64,000 bases of DNA from Blastococcus sp. HT6-4 (lineage in GTDB: Bacteria; Actinomycetota; Actinomycetes; Mycobacteriales; Geodermatophilaceae), in the NCBI RefSeq assembly GCF_039679125.1, contig NZ_CP155551.1:1798001-1862000 (forward strand), read 5' to 3'. A model generated the notes under the pieces. It did no database searches. It was not told where the DNA came from and was given only the letters and a program-made list of their open reading frames with translations. The position numbers and the translations under genes were made by a program. Positions 52,767 to 61,349 of the stretch are shown here, one piece after another (position 1 is the first letter of the stretch; each line of letters begins with the position of its first letter).

Positions 52767-53117
52767 TCAGAAGCGCTGGGCGACGGGCCGGACCTCGACC
52801 GGCAGGCCGCCGAGGACGCGGGCGAGCCGGCCGGCCCACAGCAGTGCCTCGTCCAGGTCCTCGACCTCGATCACGTCGAACCCACCGATGAACTCCTTGC
52901 CCTCGGCGTACGGGCCGTCGGTGACGAGGACGTCGCCGTCCTCGGCGCGGACCACGGTCGATGCCTCCGGCTGCTGCAGCGCGGCGGCGAAGACCCACAC
53001 CGCCGCTGCCTGCATCTCCTCGTTGAGCGCCGCGAGCTCCTTCATCACCGGCCCCAGCTCCTCCGGCGGGGGGACCTCGCCGACCGGCTGGACGATGTTG
53101 AGCAGGTACTGCGCCAT
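52767..53117 (-). CDS. DGPF (YCII-related) protein
   Basis: 116 residues, dimeric ferredoxin-like alpha/beta fold of the YciI superfamily; the diagnostic [16 protein letters not shown] places DGPY at 67-70. These small proteins are the constant partners of ECF42 sigma factors, either as ligand sensors or targets. AGGAGG precedes ATG 53117 by six bases. First gene of the module. Confidence 0.9.
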   Translation of the reverse strand: MAQYLLNIVQPVGEVPPPEELGPVMKELAALNEEMQAAAVWVFAAALQQPEASTVVRAEDGDVLVTDGPYAEGKEFIGGFDVIEVEDLDEALLWAGRLARVLGGLPVEVRPVAQRF

Positions 53118-53235
53118 GGCTGCCTCCTGGGGTGCGGCGCCGGCCTCGTGCCGGTCGCTCACCCCCTGTACGAACGAGGTGCGGCCGGATCGACACCCCC
53201 CGCGCGACTTTCCCAGCACGTCCACGGGCCGCGCC

Positions 53236-53283
53236 AGCACCTCGGTAGCGGCACCCGGGCGGAGCGGCCGCTACCGGGGTGCT
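53236..53283 (-). terminator. Terminator of the esterase operon
   Basis: A 17-base arm (53236-53252) pairs with 53267-53283 with one G-U pair around a 14-base loop. It lies just beyond the stop of the minus-strand hydrolase gene and before the DGPF promoter region. Confidence 0.75.
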
Positions 53284-53285
53284 CC

Positions 53286-54185
53286 TCAGCCGGCGAGGAC
53301 GGCGGCCATCACCCGCCGGGCGCGCCGCCCCTCGGGCACCGGCAGCAGCGCGTGCACGTGGACCAGGCCCTCCTCTTCGTGGTGGTCGACCGGCACGCCG
53401 GCCGCGCGGGCGCGGTCCACCAGCAACCGGGTGTCCGGGCTGGTGATGTCCCGGGTGCCGCTGAAGACGGTCAGGGGACCCAGTCCGGCCAGCTCCCCGA
53501 ACAGCGGGCTCACCAGCGGATCGGTCAGCGGGAGCTCGCCCCGCCAGAGCTCGATCGCCGCCCGGGTGCCGGGGCGGGCCAGCCAGGGGTCCTGCGGCTC
53601 CACCAGGTCGATCTCCGGGTTGGCCAGGGTCAGGTCCAGCGCCGGCGAGACAAGCACCGTCCGGCGCAACGGCGGCACGCCCCGGTCGCGGAGCTGCTGG
53701 GCGGCGGACAGCGCGATCTGACCGCCGGCCGAGTCGCCCATGGCGGTGACCCGCCCGGCGCCGTGCCGGTCGACCAGCGCGCCGATCAGGTCGGCGACGG
53801 GCGGCACCACGGTCGCCGCCGTGCCCACCGGCGCCAGGGGGTAGACGGGCACGGTGATCGCGGTGCCGCTGCGGGCGGCGAGCCGGGCGACCAGGCGCCA
53901 GTGCAGGGGGTGGATCTGGTTCACCCAGGCACCCCCGTGCACGTAGACGGCGGCACGGTCCGGCGTCCGGCCGCGGGGGAGGACGCGGTAGACCGGCCAG
54001 CCGGTCGCGTGGTGGACGTCCACCACGACCTCCACCGGGCCGAGTCCGCGCGGTGGCCCGTACGGCACCGGGCGCAGCAGGCGCTCCTGCACGCCCCGCA
54101 GCATCAGCTCAGGGCGCTCGAACTCCCGCCGGAAGCGGATGAGGCGCATCAGCGGCGGGAGGAGGCGGGCGGCAGGGCTGGGCAC
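53286..54185 (-). CDS. Alpha/beta hydrolase, HSL-type esterase
   Basis: 299 residues. Oxyanion-hole HGGAW (~residue 83), nucleophile elbow GDSAGG (~150), Asp in GTRDITSPD (~245) and His in LVHVHALLP (~277) give a complete catalytic triad of the hormone-sensitive-lipase family. It should hydrolyse short acyl esters in the cytoplasm. GGAG is six bases before GTG 54185. The GNAT gene lies 28 bases upstream on the same strand. Confidence 0.88.
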   Translation of the reverse strand: MPSPAARLLPPLMRLIRFRREFERPELMLRGVQERLLRPVPYGPPRGLGPVEVVVDVHHATGWPVYRVLPRGRTPDRAAVYVHGGAWVNQIHPLHWRLVARLAARSGTAITVPVYPLAPVGTAATVVPPVADLIGALVDRHGAGRVTAMGDSAGGQIALSAAQQLRDRGVPPLRRTVLVSPALDLTLANPEIDLVEPQDPWLARPGTRAAIELWRGELPLTDPLVSPLFGELAGLGPLTVFSGTRDITSPDTRLLVDRARAAGVPVDHHEEEGLVHVHALLPVPEGRRARRVMAAVLAG

Positions 54186-54213
54186 GGGGTCTCCGGGATC
54201 GGCAGGACGGCGG

Positions 54214-54873
54214 TCAGCTCAGGGAGAGCGGTTCGCGGACGAGGACCCACAGCGGCAGCTCGTCGTCGCTGGTGCGGGTGGTCTCGATGACCTGGAAGCC
54301 GAAGCCGCGGAAGAACCGCACGTTGGCCCAGCCGAACACCGCGGCGGCGGCGGGGGTCTTCTCCGTGTCGCAGCGCACCAGCACCGGCGCGAGCACGGCC
54401 GCGGCCAGCCCCTTCCGGCGGGCCGACGGGCGCACACCCAGGTGCCGCAGCCGCCAGTGCGGCCGGTCGGGCAGCGCCGCGTTCACCAGCGCCTCGGTCT
54501 CGGCCACCACCCGGGCGCGGTGGGCCGACAGGTAGGGCAACTCGCGGGCCAGGGTGGTCCGCACGTCGTCGGGCATGGGGCGGGTGCCGGGCGCGCCCGG
54601 GGGCGGCTCCCAGACGGCGACGGCGTCGCGGTCCTCGGTCACCCAGGCGGTGCCGGTGGACACCCCGCGGTGCGCCGCGTCGAGCTCGTGGAGGCGGGTG
54701 AGCCGCTGCATGCGGCCGTCGTCGGGCAGCGCCCAGCGGGTCCAGCGGGAGTCGGCCAGCGCGACGCTAAGGGTCGCCGCGATCCGCGGCACGTCGCGCT
54801 GCTCGGCGGGACGGACGTCGGGCCCGGGCTCGTCGGGGTCGTCGATCCGCCGGATGGTGGGGCCGTGGGTCAC
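54214..54873 (-). CDS. GNAT family N-acetyltransferase
   Basis: 219 residues. The acetyl-CoA binding motif A is WRLRHLGVRPSARRKGLAAAVLAPV (~residues 135-160) and motif B ends in FFRGFGFQVIE. It resembles anonymous actinobacterial N-acetyltransferases; substrate unknown. GTG 54873 is chosen at the end of the open upstream frame; no clear Shine-Dalgarno. Probably co-transcribed with the esterase. Confidence 0.8.
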   Translation of the reverse strand: MTHGPTIRRIDDPDEPGPDVRPAEQRDVPRIAATLSVALADSRWTRWALPDDGRMQRLTRLHELDAAHRGVSTGTAWVTEDRDAVAVWEPPPGAPGTRPMPDDVRTTLARELPYLSAHRARVVAETEALVNAALPDRPHWRLRHLGVRPSARRKGLAAAVLAPVLVRCDTEKTPAAAAVFGWANVRFFRGFGFQVIETTRTSDDELPLWVLVREPLSLS

Positions 54874-54991
54874 CGGAGGATTCGACCACGCGGGCACCGC
54901 ACACCGACCCGGCGGCCGCCGTGAGGCCGACGGAACGCAGCGTTGACGTCGGGGTCGACGAGGGGAAACGACCGCATCCGAAGCTCGTGCC

Positions 54992-57592
54992 GTGTCCGCC
55001 ACCGTGTCGCCCGCGTCCGCCGCCCCGGGCGTCCGTGCCTCCCGGACGACGAACACCCACTGCCCCTACTGCTCGCTGCAGTGCGGCATGGCCGTCACTG
55101 CCGGGGCCCGCCCGGCGACGCTCGTGCCGCTGGACTTCCCCACCAACCGGGGCGGGCTCTGCTCGAAGGGCTGGTCGTCGGCGGAGCTGCTCGACCACCC
55201 CGAGCGGCTGCTGCGCCCCCTGGTGCGCGCGGTCCCCGGTGACCGCACCAGCCCGCTGGTCGAGACCAGCTGGGACGACGCCCTGAACCGGGTCGTCGCC
55301 GCGATCGAGCGGACGCAGCGGACGCACGGCCGCGACGCCGTCGGCTGCTTCGGCGGCGGGTCGCTGACCAACGAGCAGGCTTACCAGTTCGGCAAGTTCG
55401 CCCGCGTCGCCCTGCGCACCAGCGCCATCGACTACAACGGCCGGTTCTGCATGTCCTCGGCGGCGGGCGCCGCGAACCGGGCGTTCGGCCTGGACCGGGG
55501 CCTGCCCTTCCCGCTGGCCGACATCGCCGAGGCCGACGTCGTGGTGCTCGTGGGCAGCAACCCCGCCGACACCATGCCGCCGGCCATGCAGTGGTTCGAC
55601 GCCGGCCGCGAACGCGGCGCGCGGCACATCGTCGTCGACCCCCGGCGGACCGCCACCGCCCGCAACGCCGCCCTGCACCTGCAGCCGCTGCCCGGCACCG
55701 ACCTGGCGCTGGCCAACGGTCTGCTGCACATCGCGCTGGTCGAGGGGCTGGTGGACGAGGAGTACGTCGCCGCGCGCACCACCGGCTTCGAGGCGGTGCG
55801 CGAGGGCGTCGCCGCGTACTGGCCCGACCGAGTCGAGCGGCTCACCGGCGTGCCGGTGGCCGACCAGCGACGGACCGTCTTCGCCCTCGCCCGGGCGGAG
55901 AAGGCGATGGTCCTCACCGCCCGCGGCGCCGAGCAGCACCGCAGCGGCACCGACACCGCCCAGGCGTGGATCAACCTGGCGCTGGCCCTCGGCCTGCCCG
56001 GCCGGCGGGGCAGCGGGTGGGGCACCGTCACCGGGCAGGGCAACGGGCAGGGCGGCCGCGAGCACGGCCAGAAGGCCGACCAGCTGCCCGGCTACCGGTC
56101 GCTGACCGACCCCGCCGCCCGCGCGCACGTGGCCGCCGTCTGGGGAGTCGACCCCGACGAGCTGCCGATGCCGGGGAAGAGCGCCTTCGAGCTGCTCGAC
56201 GCGCTGGGCACCGACGGCGGCGTCCGCACCCTGCTGGTGCTCGCGTCGAACGTCGCCGTCTCCGCCCCCGACGCCCGGCGGGTGATCAGCCGGCTCGCCG
56301 ACCTGGACTTCCTCGTCGTCAGCGACTTCTTCCTCTCCGAGACGGCCGAGCTCGCCGACGTCGTCCTGCCCAGCGCCATGTGGGCGGAGGAGGCCGGGAC
56401 GATGACCAACCTCGAGGGCCGGGTGCTCCGCCGGCGGCAGGCGCTCGCGCCCCCCGAGGGCGTGCGCGACGACCTCCAGCTGCTCGCCGAGCTGGCCGCC
56501 CGCCTCGGTGCGGGGGACAGGTTCAGCGGCGACCCGGAGACGGTCTTCGAGGAGCTCCGCCGGGCCAGCGCCGGGGGCGTGGCCGACTACTCCGGCATCA
56601 GCTACCGGCGGATCGACGAGGAGCACGGCGTCTTCTGGCCCTGCCCCGGGGATGCGCACCCCGGCACCCCGCGGCTGTTCACCGAGCGGTTCGCGACCCC
56701 CGACGGGCGCGCCCGGTTCCTCCGCGTGGAGCACGTCGACGCCCACGATCGACCCGACGCCGACTACCCGTACGTGCTCACCACCGGCCGGGTCCTCGCC
56801 CAGTACCAGTCGGGCACCCAGACCCGCCGCTCGCGCAGCCTGCAGATGGTGGCGCCCACCCCGCGCGCCGAGCTGCACCCCGACCTGGCGCGCGCGCTGG
56901 GCATCGCCAACGACGACGTCGTCGAGCTGGTCACCCGCCGCGGCCGCGCCCGCTTCCACGCCGCCGTCACCGACACGATCCGGCCCGACGTCGTCTTCGT
57001 GCCCTTCCACTGGGGCGGCGGCTCCAGCGCCAACGCCCTCACCGACGCCGACGCGCTCGACCCCACCAGCCGGATGCCGGCCTTCAAGGTCTGCGCCGTC
57101 GCGGTCACCCGGATCGGCGAGCCCGACGAGCACATCCCGCCTCCTGCCGCCGCCACCCAGCCGCGGCCCCGGGAGCACACCGGCCCCGTACCACCCACGC
57201 CCCACCCGCCGTCCCGCACGACGACGACCCCGAGGAGTACCCCCGTGAAGAGCACACCCCGCTTCCTGCAGGGCGTCTTCCCGATCACCGGGGAGGGGCT
57301 GTCCAAGCCCGGCCCGGTCGATCCGGCGCTGCGCTGGACCGTGCCTCCCGGCCGGACGGCCCAGGCGCTCTACTTCCGCGGCGGGAACAGCACCGGCGAG
57401 CTGGTGTACGTGCTCCTGGTGCGGGACGGCGAGCCCGTGCGCTGGTTCCCGATCGGCGCCAAGGCCGACACCCACGTGCCGCTCCGGGTGGTCGAGGACC
57501 TCCTGGGCGGCTCGGTGGTGGAGCTCCACGCCGCGGCCCCCGAGGGCGTCACCGGCGAGATCGTCGTCGACCTGGGTCTGGTGGAGGTCTGA
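54992..57592 (+). CDS. nasA: Assimilatory nitrate reductase catalytic subunit with extra C-terminal domain
   Basis: 866 residues. An N-terminal [4Fe-4S] site (C24, C27, C31, C57), Mo-bisMGD domain with Mo ligand C153 (YNGRFCMSS), VTGQGNGQGGREHGQKADQLPG, and a molydopterin-dinucleotide-binding domain to ~residue 705. A ~45-residue Pro/Thr-rich linker joins it to a ~110-residue domain (~752-866, FPITGEG, YFRGGNSTGELVYVLLV). That last domain has its own GAGGAG and GTG (57245). It reduces nitrate to nitrite in the cytoplasm, the substrate of NirBD encoded next. GTG 54992 has GAAGCT six bases upstream. Confidence 0.9.
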   Translation: MSATVSPASAAPGVRASRTTNTHCPYCSLQCGMAVTAGARPATLVPLDFPTNRGGLCSKGWSSAELLDHPERLLRPLVRAVPGDRTSPLVETSWDDALNRVVAAIERTQRTHGRDAVGCFGGGSLTNEQAYQFGKFARVALRTSAIDYNGRFCMSSAAGAANRAFGLDRGLPFPLADIAEADVVVLVGSNPADTMPPAMQWFDAGRERGARHIVVDPRRTATARNAALHLQPLPGTDLALANGLLHIALVEGLVDEEYVAARTTGFEAVREGVAAYWPDRVERLTGVPVADQRRTVFALARAEKAMVLTARGAEQHRSGTDTAQAWINLALALGLPGRRGSGWGTVTGQGNGQGGREHGQKADQLPGYRSLTDPAARAHVAAVWGVDPDELPMPGKSAFELLDALGTDGGVRTLLVLASNVAVSAPDARRVISRLADLDFLVVSDFFLSETAELADVVLPSAMWAEEAGTMTNLEGRVLRRRQALAPPEGVRDDLQLLAELAARLGAGDRFSGDPETVFEELRRASAGGVADYSGISYRRIDEEHGVFWPCPGDAHPGTPRLFTERFATPDGRARFLRVEHVDAHDRPDADYPYVLTTGRVLAQYQSGTQTRRSRSLQMVAPTPRAELHPDLARALGIANDDVVELVTRRGRARFHAAVTDTIRPDVVFVPFHWGGGSSANALTDADALDPTSRMPAFKVCAVAVTRIGEPDEHIPPPAAATQPRPREHTGPVPPTPHPPSRTTTTPRSTPVKSTPRFLQGVFPITGEGLSKPGPVDPALRWTVPPGRTAQALYFRGGNSTGELVYVLLVRDGEPVRWFPIGAKADTHVPLRVVEDLLGGSVVELHAAAPEGVTGEIVVDLGLVEV
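57232..57247 (+). promoter_or_regulatory. Internal ribosome binding site and GTG in nasA
   Basis: GAGGAG (57232-57237) is seven bases before an in-frame GTG (57245-57247) at the linker/C-terminal domain border. It could allow separate translation of the ~115-residue domain as well as the fusion. Confidence 0.45.
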
Positions 57593-60120
57593 TGACGGCG
57601 ATCCTGGGCGGCCGGCTGACCGGCGCCACGACCCTGCACCTCGAGGACGAGCCGGACACCCGCGGCCGGCTGGTCGTCGTCGGCAACGGCATGGCCGGGG
57701 CCCGCTTCGTCGAGGAGGTGCTCGAGCGCGGCGGCGGCGAGCAGTTCCGCATCACCGTCTTCGGTGACGAGCCGCACGGCAACTACAACCGCATCATGCT
57801 CTCGCCGGTGCTGGCCGGGGAGTCGCACGAGGACGACATCGTCCTGAACTCGCACGACTGGTACGCCGACAACGGCGTCGACCTGCGGGCCGGCGTGCGG
57901 GTCGAGCGGATCGACACCGCCGCCAAGCAGGTGCACGCCGCCGACGGCAGCGTGACCGGTTACGACCACCTGGTGCTGGCCACCGGCAGCTACTCGTTCA
58001 TCCCGCCGATGACCGGGGTCCGCACCGACGGCGGTGAGCTGCTGCCCGGCGTGTACGGCTTCCGGACCATCGACGAGACCCGCGCGATGCTCGCGGCGAC
58101 CGGCCGGTGCACGCGCGCCGTCGTCATGGGCGGCGGGCTGCTCGGGCTGGAGGCGGCGCGGGCGCTGCAGGGCCACGGCCTGCAGGTCGACCTGGTGCAC
58201 GCCATGCCCTGGCTGATGAACGCCCAGCTCGACGCCGAGGCCGGCGCGATCCTCAGGAAGAGCGTCGAATCTCTCGGCATCACCGTGCACCTCGACGTCC
58301 TGGCCACCGAGGTTCTCGGCACCGACCACGTGGAGGGCGTCGTCCTCAAGGACGGCCGGCGGCTGGACTGCGACCTGCTCGTCGTCGCCGCCGGGGTGCG
58401 CCCGCACAGCGACCTCGCCGTCCGCTCCGGGCTCGAGGTGCAGCGCGGGATCGTCGTCGACGACCAGCTGCGCACCGACGACCCCGACGTCTACGCCATC
58501 GGCGAGTGCGCCCAGCACCGCGGCGAGCTCTACGGACTGGTCGCCCCCGCGTGGGAGCACGCCAAGGTCCTGGCCGACGTCCTCACCGGCACCGACCCGG
58601 CGGCCGAGTACCACGGCAGCCGGACGGCGACGAAGCTCAAGGTCGCCGGCGTCGACGTGGCGGTCATGGGGGTCAGTACCCCCGAGCGCGACGACGACGA
58701 GTTCCTGGTGATCTCCGAGCCGAAGCGCGGGGTGCACCTGTCGGTGGTCATCCGCGACGACAAGCTGGTCGGCGCCACGCTGCTCGGGGACACCCGCAAG
58801 GTCGCCTTCCTCACCCAGGCCTTCGACCGCGGCGCCCCGCTGCCCGAGGAGCGCATCCGGCTGCTGGTCGACCTCTCCGACGGCGCGGCGGAGGTCGGCG
58901 TCGCCGAGATGCCCGCCGACAGCCAGGTCTGCAACTGCAACGGGGTGTCGAAGGGCGACATCTGCGGGGCGGTGTCCGGCGGCTGCTCGAACGTCGGCGA
59001 GGTCATGGACCGCACCCGCGCCGGCAAGGGCTGTGGCTCCTGCAAGTCGCTGGTGAAGCAGATCGTCGAGTGGGCCGCCGACGGCGACCTCACCGAGGAC
59101 CCGGCGGCGTCCTGGTACGTGCCCGGCATCCCCATGCCGAAGCCGGAGCTGATGCGGGCCATCCGTGAGCACGACCTGCGCAGCGTGTCGGCGGTGTTCT
59201 CGACCCTCGCGCCCGACGGCAGGGACGACGCGAAGTCGAAGATGGGGCTGACCTCGCTGCTGAAGATGATCTGGGGGCACGACTTCGTCCCGGAGAAGGA
59301 CGGCGAGTTCATCAACGACCGGGTGCACGCCAACATCCAGCGTGACGGCACCTTCTCCGTCGTCCCGCAGATGAAGGGCGGGGTGACCACGCCGGCGCAG
59401 CTGCGGAAGATCGCCGACGTCGCCGAGAGGTACGAGGTGCCGATGGTGAAGGTGACCGGCGGCCAGCGGATCGACCTGCTCGGCGTCCGCAAGGAGGACC
59501 TGCCGGCCATGTGGGCCGACCTCGGCATGCCGTCCGGGTACGCCTACGGCAAGAGCTTCCGCACGGTGAAGACCTGCGTCGGCAGCGACTTCTGCCGCTT
59601 CGGCCTCGGCGACTCCACCCAGCTCGGCATCGACCTGGAGACCCGGTTCCAGGGCATCGAGAGCCCGGCGAAGATGAAGCTCGCCGTCGTCGGCTGCCCC
59701 CGGAACTGCGCGGAGGCGTACGTGAAGGACGTCGGTGTCGTGGCCGTGGGCAACGGCAAGTGGGAGGTCTACGTCGGCGGGGCCGCCGGGGCGACCATCC
59801 GCAAGGGCGACCTGCTGGCCACCGTGGACTCCCCGGAGGCGGTGATCACCCTGGCCGGCCGGTTCATGCAGTACTACCGGGAGAACGCGAACTGGTTGGA
59901 GCGCACGTACGACTTCGTGCCCCGCATCGGGCTGGAGACGATCAAGGCGGTGCTGCTCGAGGACAGCGAGGGGATCGTCGCCGACCTGGACGCCGGCATG
60001 CAGCGGTCGATCGACGCCTACACCGATCCGTGGGGCCAGGACGCCGCGGAGCCGGCCACGCCCGGTCAGTTCCGCCCGTCGCTGCCGCTGGTCGCGCTGC
60101 CGAAGGTGCCGGTCCGATGA
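57592..60120 (+). CDS. nirB: Nitrite reductase (NADH) large subunit
   Basis: 842 residues, full length. FAD/NAD domains (VVVGNGMAGARFVEE, VMGGGLLGLEAARAL), a BFD-like [2Fe-2S] domain (CNCNGVSKGDICGAV then GKGCGSC), a ferredoxin-like half and the siroheme/[4Fe-4S] site (TCVGSDFCRFGLGDS and GCPRNCAEA). It reduces nitrite to ammonium with NADH. ATG 57592 overlaps the preceding TGA by one base; GGAGG is four bases upstream. Confidence 0.95.
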   Translation: MTAILGGRLTGATTLHLEDEPDTRGRLVVVGNGMAGARFVEEVLERGGGEQFRITVFGDEPHGNYNRIMLSPVLAGESHEDDIVLNSHDWYADNGVDLRAGVRVERIDTAAKQVHAADGSVTGYDHLVLATGSYSFIPPMTGVRTDGGELLPGVYGFRTIDETRAMLAATGRCTRAVVMGGGLLGLEAARALQGHGLQVDLVHAMPWLMNAQLDAEAGAILRKSVESLGITVHLDVLATEVLGTDHVEGVVLKDGRRLDCDLLVVAAGVRPHSDLAVRSGLEVQRGIVVDDQLRTDDPDVYAIGECAQHRGELYGLVAPAWEHAKVLADVLTGTDPAAEYHGSRTATKLKVAGVDVAVMGVSTPERDDDEFLVISEPKRGVHLSVVIRDDKLVGATLLGDTRKVAFLTQAFDRGAPLPEERIRLLVDLSDGAAEVGVAEMPADSQVCNCNGVSKGDICGAVSGGCSNVGEVMDRTRAGKGCGSCKSLVKQIVEWAADGDLTEDPAASWYVPGIPMPKPELMRAIREHDLRSVSAVFSTLAPDGRDDAKSKMGLTSLLKMIWGHDFVPEKDGEFINDRVHANIQRDGTFSVVPQMKGGVTTPAQLRKIADVAERYEVPMVKVTGGQRIDLLGVRKEDLPAMWADLGMPSGYAYGKSFRTVKTCVGSDFCRFGLGDSTQLGIDLETRFQGIESPAKMKLAVVGCPRNCAEAYVKDVGVVAVGNGKWEVYVGGAAGATIRKGDLLATVDSPEAVITLAGRFMQYYRENANWLERTYDFVPRIGLETIKAVLLEDSEGIVADLDAGMQRSIDAYTDPWGQDAAEPATPGQFRPSLPLVALPKVPVR

Positions 60121-60443
60121 GCCTCACCGAGGAGCGGTCCACGACGGCGCACGTGGTGGGCAGCGTGGCGGAGGTCCCGCCGGGGGAGGGGCGCACCTTC
60201 GTGGTCGGCGGTGAGCAGGTGGCGGTGTTCCGGCTGCGCGACGGCTCGCTGCACGCCACCCAGGCGGCCTGTCCCCATGCCGGGGGCCCGCTCGCCGACG
60301 GGCAGACCGACGTCGACGTGCTGGTCTGCCCACTGCACCAGTACGCCTACCGGTGGGCCGACGGCGCCTCGACGTCCGGCGCCGCACCGATCCGCGTCTA
60401 CCCCGTCCGGGAGGAGGACGGCGCGCTGGTGGTCGAGGTGTAG
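60117..60443 (+). CDS. nirD: Nitrite reductase (NADH) small subunit
   Basis: 108 residues, Rieske-type fold. C52/H54 (CPHAGG) and C71/H74 (CPLHQY) form a complete [2Fe-2S] site; many NirD proteins lack these residues, so this is the Rieske-bearing variant. Partner of NirB. ATGA overlap with nirB. Confidence 0.93.
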   Translation: MSLTEERSTTAHVVGSVAEVPPGEGRTFVVGGEQVAVFRLRDGSLHATQAACPHAGGPLADGQTDVDVLVCPLHQYAYRWADGASTSGAAPIRVYPVREEDGALVVEV

Positions 60444-60622
60444 CGCGGGCCCCACACCGCCGGCTCCGCCGCGACCCGGGCGGACCAGCCGGCGGTCACC
60501 ACGGTGACGACCACCCAGAACGGTGGCCACGGGGAGAGGTGGACGACGAGCATGGCAGCGGCCACCAGCGCTGCGCTGAAGCTCAGCTCCCGGCCCAGGC
60601 CCCAGGCCGCTGACCGCCACAT
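60398..60622 (-). CDS. Small membrane protein, overlapping nirD end
   Basis: About 74 residues from ATG 60622 (a TTG at 60658 is an alternative). A tryptophan-containing N-terminus (MWRSAAWGLGREL) precedes two short hydrophobic segments (FSAALVAAAMLVVHL, FWVVVTVVTAGW). The strong G/C third-position bias continues outside the nirD overlap, supporting coding. Its last 46 bases lie antisense to nirD. Not recognised; moderate confidence that it is real. Confidence 0.45.
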   Translation of the reverse strand: MWRSAAWGLGRELSFSAALVAAAMLVVHLSPWPPFWVVVTVVTAGWSARVAAEPAVWGPRYTSTTSAPSSSRTG

Positions 60623-60703
60623 CGCCCCATTCGACAGGTCCGCCCAGCCGGGGCGCAAGGCGGCGCGGACCCGCCGGTGCGGTGCGGGACCTGGACGGCC
60701 CCG

Positions 60704-61282
60704 CTAACGGCCGGCGGGGCGGGCGCGGACGTGCATCCGCTCGCCCTGCGGGCCGAAGAGGACGAGCGACTCGGCGGGCTCGGGGAACGGGTTGGAGAAC
60801 GCGTGCGGCACCCGGGTGTCGAACTCGACGACCTCCCCGGTGCCGAGCACGAAGTCGCGGGCGCCGAGCAGCAGTCGCACCCGGCCCGAGAGGACGTAGA
60901 GCCACTCGTAGCCGTCGTGCACCTTCTGCTCGGTGTTCCCGACCTGCCACCGCGGCGGGAGCTCCATCTTGTAGGCCTGGGGCCCGCCGGTCTGGCGGGT
61001 GAGCGGCACCATGGTCATGCCGTCGCGCTCGATCGGGCGCGCGTGCACTCGCGGATCGGCCGGCGCCGGGGCGTCCACCAGGTCGTCGAGGGCCACGCCG
61101 TAGGTCCGGGCCAGCGGCAGCAGCAGCTCCAGCGTGGGGCGGCGCCCGCCCGACTCCAGCCGCGACAGGGTGCTGACGGAGATCCCCGTGGCGTCGGCGA
61201 CCTCGGTGAGCGTGGCTCCGCGCTCGGTGCGGAGAGCACGGAGGCGCGGGCCCACGTTCAGCAGGACGTGGTCGTCGGTCAT
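60704..61282 (-). CDS. XRE-cupin transcriptional regulator
   Basis: 192 residues. N-terminal HTH (~13-67: LRALRTERGATLTEVADATGISVSTLSRLESG) and a C-terminal cupin_2 barrel (~110-180: YEWLYVLSGRVRLLLG, VEFDTRVPHAF). Such regulators sense a small ligand in the cupin and repress neighbours. It is divergent from the reductase/methyltransferase gene with TTGCCATA repeats between them. Confidence 0.92.
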   Translation of the reverse strand: MTDDHVLLNVGPRLRALRTERGATLTEVADATGISVSTLSRLESGGRRPTLELLLPLARTYGVALDDLVDAPAPADPRVHARPIERDGMTMVPLTRQTGGPQAYKMELPPRWQVGNTEQKVHDGYEWLYVLSGRVRLLLGARDFVLGTGEVVEFDTRVPHAFSNPFPEPAESLVLFGPQGERMHVRARPAGR

Positions 61283-61292
61283 CTCGGATACC

Positions 61293-61321
61293 TTGCCATA
61301 CCGGCAACCGTCGTTGCCATA
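61293..61321. promoter_or_regulatory. TTGCCATA direct repeats and inverted repeat (candidate XRE-cupin operator)
   Basis: TTGCCATA occurs at 61293-61300 and 61314-61321, 21 bases apart (two helical turns), and TTGCC (61293-61297) forms an inverted repeat with GGCAA (61303-61307). They fill the 67-base divergent promoter region. Confidence 0.55.
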
Positions 61322-61349
61322 TGCGTCGCCCGCGGTGACAGTGGACGGC

